The notes beneath the pieces are model-generated. The model had not been told where the DNA came from. It saw nothing but the letters and a program-made list of their open reading frames with translations, and made no database searches. Shown here piece after piece: positions 24,071 to 35,864 of a stretch of 64,000 nt of DNA (position 1 is the stretch's first letter; each line of letters starts with the position of its first letter). Made by a program: the position numbers and the translations under genes. Origin of the DNA: Lineus longissimus (Eukaryota; Nemertea; Pilidiophora; Heteronemertea; Lineidae); NCBI RefSeq assembly GCF_910592395.1, contig NC_088319.1, positions 10,356,001 through 10,420,000 on the forward strand, read 5' to 3'.

Positions 24071-24767
24071 CAGAGACTGGTCAGCAGCTTCAGTTACAAC
24101 GTCGGAGGACGAATAGGTTAGCACTTCTCCAAGTCAAAATCTCATCTTATTAATTGGATATCGTCAAAAGGAAATTGCGATTCTGGAGACTCATGATAAA
24201 AACTGTCGAAAGATGAATCCAGACTTTTTAGGCCAGCACTTCCCCATCTTCCCCAATTTGAAATCCAACCTTTATCAAGTAGGAGATCATTAAAGGAACA
24301 TGCGAATAGATAACAGGGCCTTTCAAAGTAGGCACTTCCCAGGTTGAAGTAGTATGTTTACTAATATAAACCTGGTACCTGTTCTTCGGTTTGCCTTCTC
24401 AGAAAGTGAGGCCAGAACCAACGGTCAAATCTAAATAACACCAAACTGATGTCATTTTTATCCAGTCTGCAAAAGCTAAGCTACAACCTGGTTTTAGATT
24501 ATATCTTCAAAGAGACAAAGTTAACCAATGTAAATCAAACTTTATCCAATGACATCACTTCAATCTGGATATGATTTCTAAATCATTTCAATCTAGATAT
24601 CATTTCAACATGACGTATCCATTTTCTCTCATATCATGGAAGAGGATGTCATACTTCATAAAACTCAAGCTGGTCTGGCTTAATGGAAATGTGGAGGTGA
24701 AGTTATTGAATATATGTCAACAGAGGAGAGCAATATCCTCGTTTCCCCAATAGAGGATCGAAGCAAT

Positions 24768-24788
24768 AATCCTCCTCCTCCTCCTCCT
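24768..24788. repeat. (CCT)n microsatellite
   Basis: Seven CCT units; the minus-strand RRRRRR frame across it is a by-product. Confidence 0.85.
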
Positions 24789-25070
24789 GAAATATTGTAA
24801 ACTGCCAAATTTTACAGGCATTATCTTTTTGCGGATTTTGTGAACAACTGACAGTTGCCAAAAAATGTGAATTTCATCTTTTGATAATGAAATTTTCTGA
24901 AATAATAATCGTAAATTTTCTTCAGAAATTTCACAAATTGCAAAAATAAATACATGTAGGCTCAAAATCTTTGGCTGTTTACACATGGTACAGTAACATA
25001 TTAACGAATGACTAATCTGAGTCAAATTTGGTTATGCCTTCATCATACTGAACATGTTGTGATGTTGATC

Positions 25071-25380
25071 ATAATAATAATAATAATGTTGGGATTTATA
25101 TAGCGCAGTATCCAGGCTGTTCGCCCGCTCAAAGCGCTTTACATTATTACCCAGTCTCTCCTGAAACCTTTCAGGGGAACTCAAGGAGCAACTCATACAG
25201 CGTTCACTTGATCCTTTCAGACCGGTACCCATTTATACTCCTGGGTGGAAAGAGGCAACTGCAGGGTTAAGTGTCTTGCCCAGGGACACTGAATCAGTAT
25301 TGTGGTTCCAACCGGAGTCGAACCCACGACCTTTCGGTTATGAGTCCGGCGCTCTAACCATTACTCCACTGATTCCCTCA
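25071..25380 (-). mobile_element. tRNA-derived SINE on the minus strand
   Basis: Read on the - strand: GGAGTAATGGTTAGAGCGCC (A-box-like), GGTCGTGGGTTCGACTCC (B box), then CCCTGGGCAAGACACTTAAC, TATAAATGGGTACC, AAGCGCTTTGAGCGGGCG and GCGCTATATAAATCCC, with an (ATT)n tail. This order of tRNA head, conserved body and simple-repeat tail is characteristic of SINEs in marine invertebrates and other animals. Confidence 0.9.
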
Positions 25381-26034
25381 TGACCTCATCATCCCAATAA
25401 ATTCGATTGAACTTTTAACACAACTAATAACATGACTTTCAACACACGAGCAGAAAAGCCAAAAGACCCAATCAAGGTGTCACTATCTCCTTGTACTCAT
25501 TATTACTGATGAGGTGACAGGAAGCCTTCAGAATCATCAAGGTGGCTGAGTCTACGTATGTTCCCATGGACACAAGCTGAAAGTAGTCACCATAATCTCA
25601 TTTAGAACTTCTCTCTTAAGCGCTGCCCACTAAAGTCAAACGCAAAGCTTCTTAAGTCTCTCAATAAGTACTTCAAACATTCACTCCTTGGTCACAATCT
25701 GAGATGACCAGAGAATGCTTTCTTTTACAGCAGAATCAGCAACCTATTGAAAGCCACAGCATGTCCCCACACAAAGTCAAAGCCATCTTATCCGAACAGG
25801 TACATTCCCCAAGGCTGTGGACTGCAAGTCTGGCTTTCTAAAGAAGACTTCCATAAGTTGGTCTTTCTTTAAACAGAAAGAGCATGAGTTGCTTTCTTAA
25901 ATAAGGCTTGGATTTGAACAGCATCATGTCAGTTTTGCATAGACATTCTCCTTCACAAGGACAACAAGTTAATACATTTGTCTAAGGTTCCATATCTTCA
26001 CTCGAATATCGAATATCACACTTGCTGTTATTGA

Positions 26035-26420
26035 TTAACAAGCTGCCAAAGCTGCCAAACCAAGGGGCAATGTTCGAAGTCTACAGGAGAGCAACAAACA
26101 TTCCATCCCATTGCTGTGCTTGACTGCCAAAGCCACGCAACGTAATACAAGTTGCCCAAGCAAGTGGCAATGTCTGAAGTGTTCAGGAGAGAAACAAGCA
26201 TTCATTCCGATTGCTGTGATTTGACTGCTTAAGCCATGGACACTGTGTAACAAGTTACCCAAGAAAGTGGCAAAGTCTTTGGTGTTCGTGAAGAGAACTA
26301 TCAGAAAATATCAGAAGAACCCTCGCTTTGGTTGATCAGCTTTGTATGGTGCCAGGTTTGCAGACTCAAAAGTTGCCTAGCAATGTCCGAGATGTTCTCG
26401 AAACAGAGGCAGAAAAAGAC
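26035..26420. repeat. ~101-111 bp tandem repeat, four units
   Basis: GGCAATGTTCGAAGTCTACA (26065), GGCAATGTCTGAAGTGTTCA (26166), GGCAAAGTCTTTGGTGTTCG (26269) and GCAATGTCCGAGATGTTCTC (26381) mark successive diverged units; the first three also keep an AGGAGAGMAACAARCATTC-like block. Confidence 0.7.
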
Positions 26421-27254
26421 GGTTTTGACAGCTGTGCTTTGCATGATAAAGCAAAGGATGGCTAAAACGTTGCCAAATCTCACTTGTTGAAGATATTCTG
26501 ATTGGACTGAGTTCCTCCAAAGGAGGAGTGACAAGTGCAGCACACACCTCAATAGGTGACTTCCATTAGGCTAATCTAATTTTGGACAAAGCGGTGGCAT
26601 GAAAATGCAGACGACCAACTCTGAATGGACACCGGAATTGATGAGGATCAATGCTGCAGCTCAATATGGCTAAACAGCTATTGGATTAGGCAGGCCAGAA
26701 GGCTCTGGTCAATCGAAGAGGGTCTGGATGATAAATAGAACGGACTGGACAAGACGAAAGATGGGCGATCTCATCTGTCTGGCTGAGGGTCTGTGATAGA
26801 CTGGCCATAGTCGCATTCATGTCGGTTTCTGGTGCGTATGAACTTTAAGGCTTACTAAAGAAGTATTCTTCAAGAACCTACTAAATGTCATTTTCAAAAG
26901 AGAGGATAATTACGAAGCCATATTTGTATCAGCAGACATGACTAACAAGCAAAAGAAGCCAAAAAAGTAATCTTTGGTAGTTTATTTGCAGGTTTTATTT
27001 AAAAACATGGACATACGCACATCAATCCTCATTATTACGAGAAACCTCCCACATTGGTGCCCATTATGCGATTGGTCTTTAATCAATTCCAAGTATAACC
27101 ATCAAAATCATATCACAAGATTTTCTCCTAAACATTTGATCATTTGAAATAATAAACAGGAAAGCAGCTCTGAGCTGTCCTTGTCTTGCATTCCATAATG
27201 ATTGCCAAAGGTTTTTTTTAAATATTGAATACCAAAATGAAATGGCGTAAGAAG

Positions 27255-27268
27255 CCCCCCCCCCCCCC
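27255..27268. repeat. C14 homopolymer
   Basis: Fourteen consecutive C bases. The GGGG-rich opposite strand produces spurious glycine-rich frames. Confidence 0.95.
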
Positions 27269-28995
27269 ACCCAAAGCCAATGACAACAAAATACATAATG
27301 CCAAGCAATGGGGCTTTGTATTATCAATAGGTATGGTGCTTTTTACGGACTTGCTATTGAAGTCTGTAAATACTGATGTCTAAAAAGCACATCCAGACAT
27401 AAAATCACAACTCCTCAAACTGATCTCAGAACCTGCAGCCAATGAAAATGGTAATCCAGCTTTACATTGTAAGTCAACAACAGCCATCAATACACAATAG
27501 AATGTGTACAGTATTACCACTGATAAATAGTTTTTATGACAGGAAATAATCAGGAGAACTATTATCAGTCCTCAAAGACAGTTGTTGTTCTCCTTCCTTT
27601 TGTTTGTCTAGATAGAACAGGAAGAAAGAATCGGTGATACAGAGAAATGACTATTCTCCCGCTGACAACAATGAAAGCAACAAAGAGACAACCTGGTGTT
27701 GATATATGACAAGAATAACACTGTGATTTAGCAAATGAAATGCATATTTTCTCATACAAAACTGTCATTACCGGCAAGCCATTGTCCACAGACTAGCTAT
27801 AACATTGTGTAACACTTCCCATATGACTACAAGATACACCACCCAACACTGATGTAATGGCTCCTCTTTGATGAAACACGAATGCTATAAGAAACAGAAT
27901 GTACTGTCATTGTGAAGAGGTGGCCAGTACTTTTGGATACAGGTAATTTTAAGCAGTAGGATAATTGATAATTGTGACCCACCACAACAAAATGAGTCGC
28001 ATGTCGCACAGAAGATGAGCCTAAAATTACACCAGGACATAATAGAAGAAATTGATGTACTCAGGTGTCACAAAAGGCAGACAACAGTGAAATGAACATC
28101 CAGTCCGTCTCAACCTCTCAAGCTCGGAGCGATTTGCGACTTATTCCGTCATGGCAGGTAAAGTCACAATTCGCATATATTACAATACGTTGACGGTGGA
28201 GGCAAGTCTGCATGTTGGCATTGGATAGGCCCTTCCATGAAATAAAGAACAGACTGAAAGGCAGATGGTTGAATCTTTTTGGGTTTCGCACCACCAAGAG
28301 TTTAGCCAATAACCAGATACTGCTAACAAGCCATTAGACAATACTTTGATTATGTGTCAACTTAAAACATGCACAGCCGGTCGATCCACACAGTGAAGCA
28401 ACATAATTCAGTGAAAACTCTCCCCACCAAACTCTTCCCATCAACAAGCTCCACAAAGAATGCAGTGCAAGTGGTTGTACTTCTACCAGTGCATCACCAT
28501 GTTTCCAATCAAACCTCATGGAATCTACTACAAAAGTACAAACAAATTGACACAAGAGTGTTGGCTAATGGTTTGACAGCAGTACCTTCGCAGCACTCAA
28601 CAGATTGTCGAGCCCCATTCAATGATGCAATGTACAAGCTCAGACCCAACATGAAATAACCACTGCAAAGCCAGGATTGCCTGCACTATGTCAGTCTTCT
28701 TCAAACTCACACAAATAAAAAGCACTTCACAGAGACATTTTATATGATTTTTATTATCTTGGAGTATTTAACAAGCATTTTGTAACAGTTGTCGCAATGT
28801 GATATTAAATACCCCACTCAAGTTGTGCTATTGAGGAAATTGACAGCCATTAGAGTCGATAAAGCACATAGAATATCACTTCAAAGGGAATTTTTAATGA
28901 GCAAAACCAGTGTATGACAATGTTGCAGCATACAAAGCATTGTGTCATGGTTAACAGTGATTAACAGTAGAAGTATTCTCCAACATTTATCATAA

Positions 28996-29484
28996 TCACC
29001 AAGGAGACAAAATATCCTCAACTCCGGGCCTTTCGTGCCAAGTCCAGGTTCCGAGTCATCTCATATTCCTGAGTTCCGAGTCCCTCGGTAGTTTCCTTGC
29101 AAAAATGGCTCTCTCATGGCATATCTAAAGTTAGAAATATTTAACTGATGCGTACATTCGGATCCAGAGATACTGGGCCTACTGTGGACCAATTTCAAGC
29201 ACCTTATCCCTACGACGGCATGACGAAGATCAATAAGAAAAGCTTTCACTTATTGCAGCCTATCAGATGGAACCTATAATGTGAAACTTCAACTATCATG
29301 TTCCCCAAGATATCAAGATCCGAATGCACAAGTTGAATAAAAACTTTATCCAGCTTTGAACGAAGGGAGTGCTGTTTTCCTCGACGCTCAATCGAGGGAC
29401 TCGGAATTCAGGAATACGAGAAGACTCGGAACCTGGATTTGGCCCGGAATGCCCGGAGTTCAGGATTTTGATTCTCTGGGGTGA
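28996..29484. mobile_element. 489-bp MITE with long inverted ends and TAA duplication (PIF/Harbinger-like)
   Basis: About 70-90 bases at each end are inverted copies: CCGGGCCTTTCGTGCC, CAGGTTCCGAGTCATCTC and TTCCGAGTCCCTCG on the left; CGAGGGACTCGGAATTCAGG and CTCGGAACCTGGATTTGGC on the right. TAA flanks both sides (28993-28995, 29485-29487). A half copy lies at 16459. Confidence 0.8.
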
Positions 29485-30592
29485 TAATAATTATGTCTTT
29501 GACAGCAAATTTTATAATGTTCGACGGATCCACAAATAGGTTTTCTCTTACGATCATCCTGTCATGAAATCAACAACAACATCTGCAAAACAGCTTTTCC
29601 ACTGGAGACTGATGAAAAAACCACCCGATGCCTGCTCTTTCAATTGAGAATTTGTTTATTTATTCCCATAAACAGAAATATATAATCATGTATAGATCAC
29701 TGTTAAGCACACTAAGACGTAATGATGGCATTTTCTTAGATGCAGCCACATCCACTACACACTTAGAAATAATATTTTTTCAGCCTTTGATAGAGCTTTA
29801 ATGTTTTTTTGGCCAACGCAAATTATTATGCACCCTGTAGCAGTTTTTCAGCAAAATCAAAAACTCTTAAAGCTTTTTTCAGATTCTCGAAAACATTGAT
29901 TTTTTTTTCATTTTGCTAAAAAACCTCTAAGAAATGCAAATCTGTGTTGGCCGAAAAACCTTTATACCTCTTTCCAAGAGTGCAGACAGTTCCAAAACCT
30001 TGTAAACCCCTATCTCCATGTTAGTACAAATTGCAGACAGTTCCTATTAGCAAACTAGCAAAAAACACCCCAAACAATTCTCCATACCAAAGATCACATA
30101 ATCACCTCACCATCAAGTGCAGCCAATCAAGACGAACCAGTCCAAACTCCTTTGGGAATCAGCGCCGGTTTTCTCATTCCAAGTGGCCAGCCGCTGCTGA
30201 TAATCTGTGCCCGGCTGATGAGACTTAACAGAAATACAATTACGCCCCAGATAGAGCCATTCAGGCAATTCGACCAGTTGATTCTGTTTCTTCAGAAATG
30301 GTCCCAGCAAATTAATATCGGCCACATGGACATTTTCCAAAATAGCATGTCAGAGGGGATCGCCATTGGTCATGGACGCCAATTCAATCACAACCCGAGC
30401 ACCGAAGCCAGATTAATTTGAAACAAGAGGCCCAAGGGCCTGGCGCTCAGCTGAAATGGATAGGTGAAGGCAAGGGCCAAGTGTGTGTCGGTACCGTTAT
30501 TATGAGGCAACGTGAAGCTATAACGTCTAGCACGCAGAAGTGCTGATGCGAAAGACCTTCTTGCTATATCAGTGCATGCTGAAGTACTGAGT

Positions 30593-30686
30593 TGACGTCA
30601 CCCTGGTATTATGACGTAAAGTCATTTCTATTGCCGTTGCAGTAGTGGGGTGTGTGATGACGTCAAGGAGTTGTGTGGTGACGTCA
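30593..30686. promoter_or_regulatory. Cluster of CRE octamers (CREB/ATF-type sites)
   Basis: TGACGTCA occurs at 30593-30600, 30658-30665 and 30679-30686, with TGACGTAA at 30612-30619. The last two octamers lie in GTGATGACGTCAAGGAG / GTGGTGACGTCAAAGAG, a likely 21-base local duplication. The palindromic octamer is the classic CREB/ATF site. No gene start is evident within 1 kb, so function is unproven. Confidence 0.4.
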
Positions 30687-30926
30687 AAGAGTGGAGTTCT
30701 TGTCTTCATGCAGCGTAGGTGGAACTAATAACATGCACATGGACACAAGGTACATAATTATTACAGTGTATTTTGTGAGGTGGGGTCTGGTGCTTTACAA
30801 TGGTCAAATGAACCGACTGTTGTCTGGACATTGATGAAGTGGATGCAGCCAAATGTTTGGGACGGTCTTTTTTGTATGTGAAGAAAAGAAGATAAAGAGT
30901 TGGTTAACAAAATGAACTTTATTGGT

Positions 30927-31005
30927 GCGGCAGATATTTGATGCCTTTCGGCAGATATTTGAAGCGCCTTGCGGCAGATATTTGTTGCCTTGCGGCAGAT
31001 ATTTG
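30927..31005. repeat. ~20-bp tandem repeat, four units
   Basis: GCGGCAGATATTTG or TTCGGCAGATATTTG occurs four times in 79 bases, separated by GCCTT-type spacers. Minus-strand frames reading ISAARQQISAARR come from this array. Confidence 0.85.
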
Positions 31006-32689
31006 ATAACGCTCTCCGGGAATGGAAAGCAGTAAAACGAGTAAGCACACCTTACTCTGAATGTGGGAACAGCAAGTGCTTTCCTGGACTTGAAATGTGC
31101 CAACGACTCCTCTTGCAATAACCAACAACAGTTGATCTGTAAAAAAAGAGAAGAGAAATTAACACTGACTAAATAAAAAGGGTGACATAGACGGGGAAAT
31201 GTACACCACCGGATACAGTCTGTGCTTGATCAGGCATCGGTCAGATGATATCCTGAACAAGGCATCTATGGAAGCAAATCCAGAAAGAGACTTAACCTTC
31301 GAAGGGCACACTTATTACTCAGTGAAAAGTCAGTCCTGTGGGCTGTTTTCCAATTCAAAATAAAAGTGTAACCTCTTTAAATTAGTCTCACAGACTGAAC
31401 CATAACACTCAACAGCCAACCGTGCCCACATGATGTGAGCCAAGAGCTGGGCTTAAAGATGAGCGAGTGGTGTACTACATTTTGAAAATTGTCTATCGTC
31501 TATGACATGTGACAGAACAGGATCTAGTGGACTTAATGATGAGGTACTATCAAATAAGGTGTCCATCAAATGAATCATGAGGGCCTGTTGAGTTATACTC
31601 TAAGCCTGTCCTACAGGGCTAGGCTATGGTTTTTGTCTTTTTTACAGCTACAGTACATCCATGCACAGCGCAGTGTACAGACAGTACAGGATTGCAAACC
31701 AAAAACATGAGCATTGCTGCGTAACGAAACTGCAGTGGGATTCATACTACGATGTCATAATGTGACTTTCAAAATAATTGTAAACAAACGTAAATGGCGA
31801 AATTTGTTGCAAAATTGCCATCCACAACAACTCAGGGACCGTAGCCAAAATGGCCGACGGCGAATTCTCCGGTCGCTAGCGCAGTCCATAAACAAGCATC
31901 AATTTTACCAACTTTGGGCGCAAGCCTGGTCATCAAAGTTACAGAACTGTTAGAAATACATCCAAACAACATATATATACAGTTAAAAGTGCATAAAAAT
32001 CCCGTTTCAACCTCCGGGCGCTACCCTTTTTTCTCCGCCAGACGCCGGGCCCTACCGGTCGTTATTTAGTGCGACCGCCACCAGAGTGTTTATCACGATC
32101 TTTCGCCGTTTTAATTGCGCGTTTTAGGCAGATTAATCAATTATTACATGCATGCATTATATATCACCGAAATGATAATTGCGTAGGCTATTTGAAACTA
32201 AGTTCAGATATTATTTTTGATCTTTGAATTGAATTTAGGCGAGTGATTTTTGACACCCGGTCGACATATCAGGACTTGCAAAATTCACGCGAGATCGCTT
32301 GCTTCATCGGCACGTTTGAAAATCGAATTTCACAAATTCTACAAATATTTATCACATACCATATGTATCACCACAAAGGTAACTCTCTAGACTATTTGAA
32401 ACCAAGTTCAGATACTTATTTTCACAAAAATTCGAAGCTATGCAAGCGATTTTTCAGTGGTAGAGATCGACGGAAACAAATTTCTCGCTCTAAAATGACA
32501 TGAGACGAGCACCAACTTTCGCTAATTTGTGCACAAAATTTCCGCAATATTATAAAAAACTATCGATAAATCTGAATTATATAGACTCTTTTCAGTACCT
32601 AAACAAATTTCAGGTACATGGTCATGTTGATTAAAAGAGTATCAACCGATTGAACATGAGAAAGTTCACTCATCTTCATTGAAGCAGCG

Positions 32690-32745
32690 ACTACCGCCAT
32701 TTTTAAATGGTGGCATCTCTTCTATCGATCGGCCAATCAGCGGCA
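32690..32745 (-). promoter_or_regulatory. NF-Y (CCAAT) and YY1-like sites: possible minus-strand promoter
   Basis: GGCCAATCAG (32731-32740) is a full NF-Y site. On the - strand, AAAAATGGCGG (ATG at 32700) is a YY1-like element of the type found at transcription starts, and it opens a 33-codon frame MAVVAASMKMSELSHV. The ~1 kb below (31750-32700) has more CpG than its surroundings. No splice-linked exon was found. Confidence 0.25.
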
Positions 32746-33082
32746 CTGCTTGCAAAAAGTTGAGCCACCGCCAAATTTGAAATCGCCAAAATTCAGTCAA
32801 TGTGCCTGCAGCGCCAACTGGCGGTGAAAACTATATTAATTCCATTAAAAGTAAAAAATGAAAAAATATTAAAAAATATTCAGCCACATTTGAAAACAAT
32901 ATTTGCTCTGTGGACCGAGGTAAAAAGGGAAAGAAATCTAAACGCGAAATGACCTCATTCTCTTAATACAGGTCGGATCGCGCTGATTTTTCGTGTTTTG
33001 AGTTCACCTTGGGCAACTCCTAATTTAGCACCGTCAACGAAGTGGCTAGGCCTTCCCAATCAGAAATGTCCAATTTTGTCCA

Positions 33083-33175
33083 CAGATGGGTCCCTAGATG
33101 GATGGATGGATTGCAGGACGGACACCATTTGAACAGCTATTCTACTAGCTCCGCTGACTTTGTCAGCTGAGCTAA
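33083..33175 (+). mobile_element. Family B repeat, 3' end
   Basis: GATGGATGGATTGCAGGACG, ACACCATTTGAACAGCTATT and the hairpin TAGCTCCGCTGAC-TTT-GTCAGCTGAGCTA match the other two copies. The 5' limit is unclear; CGCCAACTGG at 32813 may belong to it. Confidence 0.55.
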
Positions 33176-34398
33176 AAATGGGGCTATAATTTGAGCTTGG
33201 GAATGTTAGGTTGTTGTTATGGTATTCTGGGATTAGAGAAGTTGATGTTCCCTGTTAACATGAGACAAATAGAATTGCTTTGTCAACGAATGGTTGAGGA
33301 ACATGCACTTGATACATCACTCCATCCATGCAGGTTCTACTAAACGTTTCACGATACTGGTAATCCGAAAGGCTTGGTTATTTGGGTTACCACATATTTG
33401 TTTGATCAGGCACGGATCCGGGGGAAGGGGGAGAGGACACTTCAAGCCAAAGCTCTTTTTTATTTCTGAAAAATCTTTGAAATTGACCATCAAATCACAC
33501 TGTTGAGAAAATCTTTGATTTTTATCGTGAGATTCTAAAACGTGAGGACCAAGTGCCCCCTCATTCTCGGCAGGCCTTTCATTTACATGTACGACTCTCT
33601 ACCCCTTGTAATTTCTTAGCCTATTTAGGAGATATGTTTTTTGCGCTATTCAGTCTAATTTGGGGACATTTTGTCACTGCCAGCTGTTAAAGTAATTCGT
33701 AATTTCAGCAGCCAAACGACATCTCTGAAAATGGCAAGCTCCACCAAAAATGACATACTTTGTTTTGGGGGTTTTAGGCATTACGTTATGGGATTTGGGA
33801 GCAAAATTGGGCATGCTGAGGTGCAGAAAATTCTTGAGGGTTGTTTTTCTTGAAATTTTGAAAAATTGATACTTTTAAAAAAATTAGCTTCCCCTAATTT
33901 GGGGAAGTGTGGTGCCCTCTTCAACGTTAAACGGTGTGAAAACTGCAATTGAGAGGACTGAATCCGCCCCGGTAGATGATGACTGTGTCAGATAATCTGT
34001 TGGTCAGATCACATCAAAGACAGCGAGCTGATGATCAACCAAAAATATGCACAAGATGTTTCTTCTTTGTGAAGCTGAAACCAAACAGATATCTTTATGA
34101 AGTTACCTCTATTTTTCTCTGTGCTTTGAGTAGTAACAAGGATTCTGTCAGATACCATGGGTAATGTACTGACCTCTCAAGTTCTCTCTGTAGTTATAGA
34201 AGTACAACGATTCTATCAGATACCATGTACTTTTGGGTAGGTACTTCGTGACAAAAAGGGGGCAACACCCAACCAATATGAGGAATAGCCATTGGATAGG
34301 AGCTGATTTATCTTGCGAGAGCCCCCTATTGTCAGCATCTGGTAACTAGTTCTAGATAAGATGTTTCTTTGACTTTATCAATTATAACATATGAACTA

Positions 34399-34576
34399 CA
34401 GTGGCACCTCCCTTAGCGGACACCTCTATATAAAGGACAACCTCTCTGTTATGGACACTAGGTATGATCCCAAATCAGTTGTTTCCAATCAATTTGACCT
34501 CTCTAATCAGGACACCTCTTTATCAAGGACAGCATTTGTCAGTCCCAAGGGTGTCCTTCAAAGAGAGGTTCTACTG
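34399..34576 (-). mobile_element. 178-bp TA-flanked MITE (pogo/Tc1-like), copy 1
   Basis: CAGTGGCACCTCCCTTAGCG at the left and the inverse of GGTGTCCTTCAAAGAGAGGT at the right, finishing TCTACTG. TA lies on both sides. Orientation is opposite to the copy at 51509. Confidence 0.8.
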
Positions 34577-35641
34577 TATAAGCAGACTGGTCACCTTCAC
34601 AGATAACCATACGATGTACAACTTTACACTCACAGCCATATTTTCGACAATAATTTTTCCTCCACAGCAACCTTTATTGCATCGAGGGATGCAGAAAAAC
34701 GTCAGCGGAAACAGTAGTGAGAGCTCCGGGAAGAGTAACAGTATCCGCGAGATACCCACACTAGTTCTTCAATATTCTGTGCCGATACATCGTTTCTATA
34801 GATACGACACAAATACATTTTAACTTTCAGGAGCTAGGCATTTTATAGTGTTTGAAATTGATTTGCTGGCTACATTGTAATGTACTACTACTCTTGAAGT
34901 GGCCAAGATGAGATGCCAGAGTCCGCATTTCTGTCATGATTCAATTCAAGGGTATGTTGTGGTAAATAAAGGGGTGAAGCGTCGATCCAGAGCGGTTGAC
35001 AACGATGGCATACTTTACAATGCGTAGTCTGTTACTTGAATCACCTCACTTAGAAAGGGTATTAACCGTAGTTCAAGTTGCTTGATCTTTTAACCTTACT
35101 GTCGGTATCAAAATCATGATAAAAAAGAGGATTAAAGGATTTTCAATCACAATTATTTGTACAACAATCAGATTGACATACAATGTAACCTTGATATTAT
35201 ACGAACATTTCAGGTTGTACATGTATATCCAAATTATCAGAGACACAGTAGATTGATTGAGACAACTTGGGAAAGCAAAATAAGAAAGCCATTTTGCCTA
35301 ATGTGCCATGTGCAGCTTTCACATAAACTAGAGTGTTGAGCCTAACATGCTTATCCATGTGAATTGTTGAATTTGTTTCCAGAACGTAGGTACATAATGG
35401 GCAAATTCAAACTATACTCTCCTCCTAAACTTAAGAAGACGCTCTAGACATTTTGGAGGGAGATCCATTCTCCAACAGTCATCGTGGCAGTGTATGACTC
35501 TTATTCTGTGAGCATTTACTTCATGTGACACCGGTGTAACGTTACATACATACATAATCTAGGAAAGTCTAGAGGACAGGTGACTCGCTTCCACAGAGTC
35601 ATGACAAGAGGCGACAGGGAGAAAAAGAGGCGTTTAGCGCA

Positions 35642-35653
35642 CCCCCCCCCCCC
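35642..35653. repeat. C12 homopolymer upstream of the ligase gene
   Basis: Twelve consecutive C bases about 210 bases upstream of the ligase ATG. Confidence 0.95.
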
Positions 35654-35766
35654 AACCACCATCACAAGCAAGCCAGCAACACCCGATTATCTCACTCTTT
35701 GCATCGAAATACGCTATTCTGTTGTTAAGATAACCTTAATCTGGTCAAGTGGAAGGTCATGCGGAT

Positions 35767-35773
35767 TATATAT
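35767..35773 (+). promoter_or_regulatory. TATA-like motif upstream of the ligase gene
   Basis: TATATAT lies 92 bases before the ATG of the 578-aa ligase, a distance compatible with a core promoter and a ~60-base 5' UTR. AT-rich DNA makes such motifs common, so this is positional inference only. No CCAAT or GC box was obvious beside it. Confidence 0.3.
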
Positions 35774-35864
35774 CAATGACCCAATCAGTACATGTTAGCT
35801 TAACTTCGTGATATAAGTCGCCCTCATATCCCTTTGAGGTTTTCGAGACAACAAACCGGATAAA

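Larger units (their letters stand above)
22118..25070. other. No supported gene outside the MITE and microsatellites
   Basis: Unassigned sequence; a G-rich patch (GGGGTGGGGTGGGGGC near 22624) and the degenerate GGTCAAAG repeat are the only structure noticed. Confidence 0.35.
25381..28995. other. No supported gene
   Basis: Holds the 101-bp tandem array and the C14 tract. Frames of 60-97 codons are unconvincing and have no splice context I can defend. Confidence 0.35.
29488..34396. other. No supported gene; regulatory-looking patches
   Basis: Contains the CRE cluster, the 20-bp tandem, the NF-Y/YY1 patch and a family B 3' end. Short frames (60-104 codons) without domains. Confidence 0.35.
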
